This document shows, in pieces, positions 57,136 to 64,000 of a stretch of DNA of 64,000 bases; positions within the stretch are counted from its first letter, which is position 1, and each line of letters begins with the position of its first letter. The translations under genes were made by a program, and so were the position numbers. The notes under the pieces were generated by a model. That model saw nothing but the letters and a program-made list of their open reading frames with translations. It had not been told where the DNA came from and made no database searches. This DNA is from Favolaschia claudopus (lineage: Eukaryota; Basidiomycota; Agaricomycetes; Agaricales; Mycenaceae). The stretch covers positions 124,001 through 188,000 of the forward strand of contig JAWWNJ010000122.1 of the NCBI GenBank assembly GCA_037176885.1, given 5' to 3'.

Positions 57136-57833
57136 CTCACCACATTTGCATAGTTCAAATGATCAAATGACGAAATATTCTAACTGCTTACAGAGTCACC
57201 CAGCGGTGTAGAAAAAAAGTCAGGAGCACAAGGAGCAAAAGAGAGGAAGAAATGCAAACAAGACGACTTCAGCGTTCAATATGAGATAGTTTAGTCAACG
57301 GAAATATGAGAAGGCAAAGACTTGAAAAAACAGAAGTTTCATAGGAGCAGAGTTGCGGGGAAATAGATTCGTTGGGCAAAGACATCTGTGGGCGAGATAG
57401 AAGCATATTCAACAGGGTTCTGGTAAGCTGTAAGTAGAACCACTAGCGGACTCGGAGGGTCTTGGAAGTACAAAACTGAGGTTGTCGGCCGCCTTCACTC
57501 TGTGCTGACGCACAAATTGAACTTGAGACATGTCAAAGGTAATATATTCTTTGAAGTAGATTAGGAAATGTACCTGCGCAGAATTTAGTCCCTTTGAATT
57601 CAATCCAATATAAGCATAGTTGAGAAAGAGTATACTTCATCAATGTTTAATTCCTATGACAGAAATCGAAAATCAAAATCAACCGCGGCCTTCCCGATGA
57701 ATAGCGGGGACGCTTCTGTCCTGGGGGCATCATCCTGCGGGCGTTCGCCTACCCGCCGTCGTCTTCGTCGTCTGGCCACCAAGGGTCGGGCTCGTGGGGA
57801 GATGGAGCAACGCGATCACATGACTTCTTTGAT
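57136..57833. other. No gene recognised; partial local duplication
   Basis: The string from GACAGAAATCGAAAATCAAA at 57659 is repeated at 58559 with few differences (about 43 bp, direct, 900 bp apart). Confidence 0.45.
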
Positions 57834-58067
57834 TTGCCTTTTCTCTTCGTGTTTATTGATGAGCTTCAAGCGCTAATCGAAACTCCTCGGGAGGAAGCCT
57901 TCCGTTGGGTGCCTGACGAGTTTGCAGCACTTGCATTCGAAGTTTATATCCATTTGGGCTCTCCAACGATAGAAGCGTTGTCTGGATGGGCTATATTCAA
58001 TGCCATGGCACCGCTGATCCGTGAGCAGGTTGAAATGCGAGGCTTGTACGAGGCAATCTCTGGTTGA
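57834..58067 (+). CDS. Hypothetical protein fragment
   Basis: An open stretch of about 75 residues (IDELQALIETPREEAFRWVP, EVYIHLGSPTIEALSGWAIF, APLIREQVEMRGLYEA) has the look of a helical globular protein. I do not recognise the family. It may be an exon or remnant related to the MYND gene downstream, from which it is separated by two MITEs; this is a guess from proximity only. Confidence 0.35.
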   Translation: MPFLFVFIDELQALIETPREEAFRWVPDEFAALAFEVYIHLGSPTIEALSGWAIFNAMAPLIREQVEMRGLYEAISG

Positions 58068-58608
58068 GTAAGGTACACCCCATCCACCCTCGACGAACAT
58101 CACATTTTTCGGCGGACTTCAGTAAAACCCCTCCGTTCCATACCTTGTACTGCGAATTTAGCAAAACCCTTCGACCAAATCCTCCATTTTGTTCCTATCT
58201 TTATTTCTTTCACTTGTGTCTAGATGATTTACGAGGTATTGAAAGACGAGTTCCCGATTCAATGACACTGATGCCAAAGGTGACTTGAGAGTGACTCTAG
58301 TTGTGACACAGGGTAAGTAACGGAATCTTGTTTGTGGAACTCGACCTCAGAAAGTGGTGTTCGAACGCTAAAAGCAAACAATCATAGTCTTATTCAGAGC
58401 CCAAAACAGTCAAAATCGAACTCAACAGTAGTTGCCGCACATACCGAGGCGCCCGGCACTGCGGGGCAATCATCTACCCAAAATGGAAAAATCTTTGAAC
58501 CCTGGGTTTCTGCACAAAGGTTAACCGGGGTTTCTGAATAGAATTATCCCAGCCGATGACAGAAATCAAAAGTCAAAGTCAACTGCGGCCTTCCGGCCAA
58601 CCGTACTA

Positions 58609-58952
58609 CTGTACCTCCCTGTATGGGAGCAACCGTCACGGTAACGGTGGGGTCGGTTGTGTTGCCTCTTTTTGAGGTGGTCATGGTCACGGTTGAGGCC
58701 GATGCCTTGAAAAAATCGTGACACAGCACGAAGAAAAAGTTTTCTGCCTGGGAACATACGTCACAGTCGAGTCTGTGCTTACCTTGTGTGCTGTAGTGAA
58801 TTCGACAATTTGTCTTCCCGAGTTTTTTGAGCGAGATGGTTGCCTCCTTTGGCAACGGTCACGGCTCCGAGCACGGCGGGTCGGTTGCCTGAAAACAAGG
58901 CAACCGTTTTGTCACGGTCCCTCGACGGTTGCTTCCATACAGGGAGGTACAG
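58609..58952. mobile_element. TA-flanked MITE, 344 bp (CTGTAC ends)
   Basis: The ends CTGTACCTCCCTGTATGG and inverse extend about 28 bp. TA lies at 58607-58608 and 58953-58954. CACGGTTG/CAACCGT-type repeats fill both arms. Confidence 0.88.
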
Positions 58953-59037
58953 TACGGCACGTGGCTGTCATTGCGGGGGGAGTGGGGGGGAGGGCAGAGG
59001 GCTTTTCTCGAGCAAGACCGGATTTGGCGGACTAGTA

Positions 59038-59294
59038 CTGTACTAATCCGACCGTTTGTTCACTGGGTGTCACCCGTCACCCAAATTGTTCACTGGACAA
59101 GTTGTTCACAACACGTCAATCACATCAAAATTACCATATATGGTAGGCCGGCATTGCTCGGCAGATGCCGGCCGGATATTTTTTCGATTTCTTGCCCTTT
59201 TTGGGCGTTCCCGTCACCCGTCACCCTGTTCAAAATTGTTCAGTTCACAACCCGGCGTCACGCATAACGTGAACAACCGGTCGGATTAGTACAG
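59038..59294. mobile_element. TA-flanked MITE, 257 bp (CTGTAC ends)
   Basis: The ends CTGTACTAATCCGACCG and inverse extend to 26 bp with one mismatch. TA lies at 59036-59037 and 59295-59296. TTGTTCAC repeats and GTCACCCGTCACCC occur inside. Confidence 0.9.
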
Positions 59295-59503
59295 TAACCT
59301 TAAGTACAGTGCGGCGGGGTCTGATGCCACCCCCAAAAAAAAAAGAACAGCCCATTTCTGGAACTTTTGATGCAAGTTGAGTACTACAGAGTAGAGTTTG
59401 GATTAGGGCCCCATCATTTTTTGGGGGGTGGCCCGAGGGTGGCCCGGCAAGACGTATTGATCACGTGTCAGTGACAAGAGTTGAACCATCCAAGAACCAT
59501 CGC

Positions 59504-60085
59504 ATGTCGTCTTTCGTGAACCCCCTCGCCGACTTTGCGGTGCAATGGAAGTCGTTGTCGAAGACAATCCAGGATCCCGCATGTTCCGCCATGGGCCGGA
59601 CCCTTGATCAACTTATTGATATCGCAAACCGCGTTGAACCTGACTCTTTGCAACCGAGGCCCGAGGAGCTGATGCCCACAACCATGCCAGCACTCGTAGC
59701 CTTCCACGCCGTTTTTCACGAACTGCCCGGCTGTCTTGGCACTGCTCGGCGATTTTGCGAGTTATATGACACTTGGCTCGCCCAAGGCACCGAATTCTGT
59801 GCTGCAGTCAGACCTCATTTGCTAATTATCCTACATAATTGGTTCAACGATCACTGCAGTGCCGCACACAACACCACTTGAAAACGTGCTCAAAATGCAA
59901 AGCAGTATATTAATGTGGCGTGGAATGCCAGAGGGAAGATTGGGTAAAACAGCATAGGCGAGAGTGTGAAGTGCTAAAAGGTTATGTATCATCATCAGCG
60001 GTGAAATGGTTGCGTGTTCTTTCTTGTTCACTAACTTTGATTCACAGGATTAAGACGCCAGTCGATGATACAGATGGACGGTTGA
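59504..60085 (+). pseudogene. MYND zinc-finger protein gene, disrupted
   Basis: MYND fingers are zinc-binding protein-interaction modules. The Met at 59504 starts MSSFVNPLADFAVQWKSLSK, followed by a helical region to FNDHCSAAH. The finger follows in another frame: CSKCKAVY, stop TAA, CGVECQREDWVKQHRREC (59886-59975), with Cys/Cys, Cys/Cys, His and Cys in MYND spacing. The stop falls where the second aromatic of the usual YYC is expected. An intron (59984-60049) with a CTAAC branch site and TTCACAG acceptor leads to a short end, LRRQSMIQMDG. A frameshift or missed intron lies near 59870. It is either a decayed gene or one containing two sequence errors. Confidence 0.65.
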
Positions 60086-60565
60086 ATGCACGCAACCATT
60101 AGTCTCTAGTCTCGTAAACCCAGACGTTCCTGCGTACTTAATCCTTGCTTAATCCGAGCCGTATATAATTCGCCCTTAATCACCTCCGTCCAGCTACGAC
60201 CCAACCTGCGACGTCCAGCCCACCCAGCGCTCCTCCATCACATAAGCGACCCCGCCTTTATCACGACGCGTGTGTCGGGAGCGACACCCCGCTCGGTCGG
60301 CCAGACTCGCCCCTCATCCATCGCAGCTCCCTGCTTCTCAGTACTCCCGAAAGGGAGGCAATGAGCCAGGAGATGGATGAGATGCTCCGTGAGGGCCCTC
60401 GAAGCTCAGCTTCGGCAGCTGCCAATGTACACATCAGGCAGCGAGAACATCCCCCCGACACCCTCCGCCCCACGCAAGCGCTTGACGAGAAGATTGCAAT
60501 TAAAACTCGTTCTTTTAAAAATAACAATACATTTTTTTCCACAACTCCATTATTTGAGTGATCTA
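60086..60565. other. No gene; TATA-like box
   Basis: CCGTATATAATTCGCCC near 60158 resembles a TATA element, but no gene start was tied to it. The string CCCAGACGTTCCTGCGTA (60118) recurs at 61747 and inversely at 61874. Confidence 0.4.
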
Positions 60566-60877
60566 CTAGTACTGGTCCTCGTCACCCTCTTCTTCGCCAT
60601 TTCCCGCGTTTCCGGTATTATCAGCACCGCCCATCTCAACGTCCTCCTCGACCTCAGCACTCCTGATTGCGTCCAACGCCGCATTCAGGTCCCCAGCACT
60701 CGCACCGACATCCATCTCTTTCACAGCACCGAGGCTCGTTTCGCTCTCTGGGAAGATTTCTTCGTCCCATTCCCTGAAAAGCGCGAGAACGGGCTTAGAG
60801 CGACTACGAAGCCCCTCGAGAATGTAACGAAGAATCGATCCTCGTGCGGCGGTAACGCAGCGGCCATTGTCAATCGA
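60566..60877 (-). CDS. Hypothetical acidic C-terminus
   Basis: A minus-strand open frame reads GRCVTAARGSILRYILEGLR, LALFREWDEEIFPESE, AGDLNAALDAIRSAEVEEDV, ending GEEEGDEDQY with TAG at 60566-60568. The acidic tail and absence of stops suggest the end of a real protein. The upstream frame is broken by a stop near 60890. The family was not recognised. Confidence 0.45.
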   Translation of the reverse strand, partial: SIDNGRCVTAARGSILRYILEGLRSRSKPVLALFREWDEEIFPESETSLGAVKEMDVGASAGDLNAALDAIRSAEVEEDVEMGGADNTGNAGNGEEEGDEDQY

Positions 60878-60879
60878 CG

Positions 60880-61374
60880 ATGCGCATTCTCATCCCACTT
60901 TTTGTCTCTTCCTTTTCTTCATCCCCCTCCTCTTCACATACATACACCGGACCTGCCGCATCCGCTGGCCTCCGGTCTGCACCTCCCTCCTCGCGACGCG
61001 ACAGGGCTCGTTCACCCTCTGGCATGTCACATCGGAACGGCCCCATTCTCTTAGGCATACGCAACGTCCCTACGTCGCGCAATTCCTTTATGCTGACGGG
61101 CGCCGCTAAACCAAATGGACCGCCCTTCGCACACCGACTTCCGCAATCAGCGGCCGCCTCCTTTCTCCTTTTCCCGTTCTCTCCCCGCGATTACTCAGCA
61201 ATGGCTGCATCCGTACTTTCCTCATCCTTGGCAGTTGCCAGGATTCCCACCTTGAAACCTCCCTCATACCGTTTTCAGCTGCACACCCACAGCCATGGAA
61301 ATTATGCTATCCTTTTGTCTTGCCAACAAGCTGCAGTGCCGTTCGGGTCGTGCTACAGTGGTGGCAAATAGAAA
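60880..61374. other. No gene recognised
   Basis: Several overlapping frames on both strands show no family resemblance. Confidence 0.4.
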
Positions 61375-61376
61375 TT

Positions 61377-61735
61377 GCCGTGGCTTTTTGGCCAAAATCT
61401 TACTGTATACTTCACCGAATGACCTAAAATAAGATGTAGAGATAGATATATGATACTACTGTACCACTTAGAACACTCAGCTATATATTATGCCCTGACA
61501 ATGCATCAATAACAGGACAGTTTCTGATTATTGCCATATCTGGAAAAGCTCAATGTATCCTCAGCAAAAAAGTGTCATAATAGGATGAAAGTACTTGAAA
61601 AACAATGCTAGTTCTCACTTTGATTGACTGGAATTGACCCTCATTTGAGCTCACAACGGCTGCTTGAAGTTGGTCCTTTTAGCTATTTTCAGCTGAAAAT
61701 AGCCAACTTTGAGCGGCTGCTGTCAGCTCAAATGT
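61377..61735 (-). repeat. Second copy of the block inserted at 39.1-39.5 kb
   Basis: Inverse of 39112-39475 (shared TATTATGCCCTGACAATGCA, AACAGGACAGTTTCTGATTA, GAATTGACCCTCATTTGAGC). The ends CTACAGTGG... and ...AAATGTAG share only five inverted bases. Confidence 0.75.
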
Positions 61736-61802
61736 AGTCTCGGATACCCAGACCTTCCTGCGTAATCCTTGTTGGCGCAGTTTACGTAGAGCCGGAGCTC
61801 TT

Positions 61803-62183
61803 TCCTAATCCGTAATTCCAATGACAGTTTTGACGTTTGATTGATTTTCGTGATGATGGATGTGGGGACTTAGGAAGGTCTGGGCCACTTCCATTGGACG
61901 ACCTACCATAAGCTCATTGCGTCGCGTGTATGCTTTGAATTGTAGCCATATTCAGTGGCTGCCTGCCGCCCACCATCATGTAATAGGAGATGTTGAGAGC
62001 GGTCGCAGGGGGCGGGGTGACCGTCGCCACCCTCCGGAGGCATGGTCGAAGTGGACGCGGTGACGTGCGAAGCGGGTTATGGTAGGTGCTCCAATCGAAG
62101 TGGCCCAGACGTTCCTACGCCCTTGTTCCGATCACTCTCAAAATCAATCAAACGCCAAAACCTGTCATTGAAATTACAGATTA
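61803..62183. repeat. Inverted repeat, ~100-bp arms
   Basis: The arms 61803-61898 and 62086-62183 are inverse copies (CCTAATCYGTAATTYCAATG, GTTTGATTGATTTT, GTCTGGGCCACTTC). The spacer is about 187 bp. The right arm abuts the Copia Gag fragment. It is probably a foldback MITE; the TSD is unclear. Confidence 0.65.
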
Positions 62184-62572
62184 GGAAGAGTGCTGAGCAG
62201 AATGAGAGGCTGAAGTTCTGGAGAGAATGGAAATTCCAGGCGTGCAAGCCTATCGAAGCAGGTTTTGATAGCAGCTACATGAAGAAGAATCTTGTTGCGG
62301 TCCATGAGCTCTGGTTCGTTTTCAACAGCAAGCTTGGTGCTAAAAAGTTCTGCTAGAACAGCCATTGCAGAATCTGCACGATTTTCTGCTTCAAAACGCT
62401 GGCGGAGTTTGGCCCAGAGAACTCCAGCATTGGATTCGTTGACATACTCTGCACGCAGTTCTGCTGAAAGAAGCTTCTGAATAACACCTAAAGCACGGCT
62501 ATTACGTTTGCCAGGGGTATCCTTGAAAGCTACCCCACGTGATGTGCCATCACGCTCCTTTTTGGGACACAA
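62184..62572 (-). pseudogene. Copia Gag fragment
   Basis: It reads SRALGVIQKLLSAELRAEYV, GVLWAKLRQRFEAENRADSA, LFSTKLAVENEPELMDR, AAIKTCFDRLARLEFPFS and ELQPLILLSTLPN. This matches the gag-polyprotein (UBN2/Retrotran_gag_2-type) region of Copia elements. It is cut at ~62178 by the inverted repeat, and no other Copia domain is nearby. Confidence 0.75.
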
Positions 62573-62639
62573 GCTTCGATCACTGATGATTGATCAGTGA
62601 TCGGCGTCTTTCCTTCACGCTCTCTTACAGCCGTTTGCA

Positions 62640-63037
62640 AGGCCCCCGGTCACTACCTATGAGGGCCGTCGGGATGGTGCCCAAGTTTTGAGCTGTTTTA
62701 CGAGGGTCTGATTTACTCTATTTCAGACGGACATCTGGGGCAAATTTCCAGTTTTTTCGCCCGGGAGCCGTGCATGATCGATTCTTGACCGTTTATGGAC
62801 GAAATTGAGCTCAAAACCGTCGAATCTCTGTTGGTTTTGGCTCCCCAACATCCTCGTTCTGGCCCGTGATTTGGCCCCAGGTCAACTTCTCCACTGTCTA
62901 CAGAAAATTTCTCGCGCTGCGCGCGATTTACTCTATTTCAGCCCGACATTGGTCAATTTCGGGCTGTTTTACTCTATTTTTCGGCCGGACATTGGGCGAT
63001 TTTGGGACCTTGATTCATAGGTAGTGACCGGAGGCCT
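62640..63037. mobile_element. hAT-type MITE, 398 bp
   Basis: The 8-bp TSD CGTTTGCA lies at 62632-62639 and 63038-63045. The ends AGGCCCCCGGTCACTACCTA and inverse are 23 bp with one mismatch. TTTACTCTATTTC repeats occur inside. The TIR resembles that of 26724-27331. Confidence 0.92.
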
Positions 63038-63212
63038 CGTTTGCATAATTCTGTGAACATGCGTTTATATTTTTCGCGCGTTACGTACGTCCTGTCAATC
63101 AACGGCAGGCTTGCCGTGGTGCTCCAACTGAGGATCTCATTTGGGCGTAGGAATTCTGCATAATCCGGTTGGTTGTTACAATTCGGCACCCACGACTGAT
63201 TGACAAGCCTTA

Positions 63213-63520
63213 CAGTTGCGGCGAGATCAATTTACTTACCAAAAATGGAAATTCCCATCAGAATCCCCCCTACCGCACAGAAAACCAGCCCGATCTGTCA
63301 TGTTTCTGACAGGTTTTGGCTGAACCTTTTGGGACAAACTGGCCGGCTATCCCGGCAAAATCAATACAAAGACACAGATTTTTCTACGCCAGACATGCAG
63401 GCTTGAGGCTCTGAGCATTTCTGTCAAGTTTTCCTTCGAAAAAACTATTCGTCTCCGACAAAAGAAGTGGATTGATGGGATTTTCCAATTTTGGTAAATA
63501 AATTGATTTCGCCGCAACTG
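63213..63520. mobile_element. Nested TA-flanked MITE, 308 bp
   Basis: The arms CAGTTGCGGCGAGATCAATT and inverse run about 48 bp with several differences. TA lies at 63211-63212 and 63521-63522. Confidence 0.85.
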
Positions 63521-63576
63521 TACGTCACCCGCGAAATAAAAAAATGCATGTTCACGGAATTATGCAAACGGCTGTA

Positions 63577-64000
63577 GCTAGCCGGCTATGTGCTCGCTTG
63601 GAGCATCAATCCAAAGGTCGATGTGACGCGTTACTTGAATCTACGGTCGAAATAGTACAGTATGTGCCGCCGCTGTGCGATGCCACCAACTCAAGAGGTG
63701 TTCATTCTTAGAATTTTCCATACAACGTCGGAAAAGTGACTTAAGAGCCTCTTGCCCCTCCCTGGCTACGTAATGCTGATGTAAGCTTGCCTAATACGGT
63801 AATTTATTGACAGTTTTCTCACGATCTGAGGATACTTTCGCTCGAAAGTGCCGGGTTTGGGAATAATTTGCCACCAAAAACCCGTCGTAAAATGATCCCT
63901 TGGATTTTTGCGCCTTTCTGGCAGAAAATTTCCTCCATCTGGCTCGGGTCGGGGAACTCGGCAGATGGTTAGTATTATGTAATCTATTACATTTTCTCGC
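63577..64000. other. No gene; lone MITE end
   Basis: GAATCTACGGTCGAAATAGT ... ACAG followed by TA at 63638-63663 equals the right end of the MITE at 42120. No partner end precedes it. Nothing else was recognised up to the window edge. Confidence 0.6.

Larger units (their letters stand above)
62628..63574. mobile_element. TA-flanked element carrying two nested elements
   Basis: The ends are CAGCCGTTTGCATAATTC and inverse, about 28 bp, after removal of the hAT element that lies 12 bp inside the left end. TA lies at 62626-62627 and 63575-63576. It contains 62640-63037 and 63213-63520. Confidence 0.88.

Noticed and set aside
58544..59035. Open frames over the 58.6 and 59.0 kb elements
   Set aside because: They follow the inverted repeats of two MITEs and lack domain resemblance.
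1..64000. CRISPR arrays, rRNA genes, bacterial operons
   Set aside because: No regularly spaced direct repeats, no rRNA-like conserved blocks, and intron-bearing eukaryotic genes throughout.

Overview
The window looks like a transposon-rich stretch of a filamentous fungus, most likely an agaricomycete (basidiomycete). The evidence is very short spliceosomal introns (about 44-60 nt, GT...AG), a fungal-specific FunK1-type kinase, a MYND-finger gene, and the mixture of Helitron, Copia, MULE, pogo-like, hAT and Ulp1-bearing elements. A Mycena-like genome is a guess from general resemblance only. No bacterial, organellar or viral signal was seen.

Host-type genes are few and all damaged: a linker histone H1-like gene (1.7-2.6 kb, +), a FunK1 kinase gene (39.7-43.1 kb, +) split by two insertions, and a MYND zinc-finger gene (59.5-60.1 kb, +) with a stop inside the finger. 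Almost everything else is mobile DNA. From left to right it holds: a decayed DDE_1 (pogo/Fot1-like) transposase (2.7-5.1 kb, -); a TA-MITE; an hAT MITE; a small CENP-B-type HTH gene; a Helitron helicase gene (9.8-14.8 kb, +) interrupted by five different non-autonomous elements; a Helitron N-terminal domain fragment (16 kb, -); nested elements at 17.4-19.6 kb; a transposase family carrying an internal 3'-5' exonuclease, present as two halves in swapped order next to a Helitron-type 3' end (21.2-26.6 kb, -); a gene that looks like a fungal P-superfamily transposase (27.9-31.9 kb, +); a MULE transposase (35-37.5 kb, -) hit by a mariner-like element; an integrase/Ulp1 chimera (43.3-44.8 kb, -); two Copia halves in swapped order (45.1-48.6 kb, -); an AT-rich region without recognisable genes between direct repeats (50.2-55.2 kb); and several nested inverted-repeat elements up to the right edge.

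The strongest direct evidence is in target-site duplications. For most insertions, removing the element plus one TSD copy restores a continuous protein (helicase, kinase) or a continuous host repeat. This fixes element borders to the base and gives insertion order. TSD lengths separate the element types: TA (Tc1/mariner/pogo-like), 8 bp (hAT-like) and 9 bp (MULE-like, plus one unassigned family).

The coding sequences mostly carry frameshifts, often at G or C runs, and stop codons of the C-to-T type. Some frameshifts could be sequencing or assembly errors, so 'pseudogene' here means 'not open as given'.
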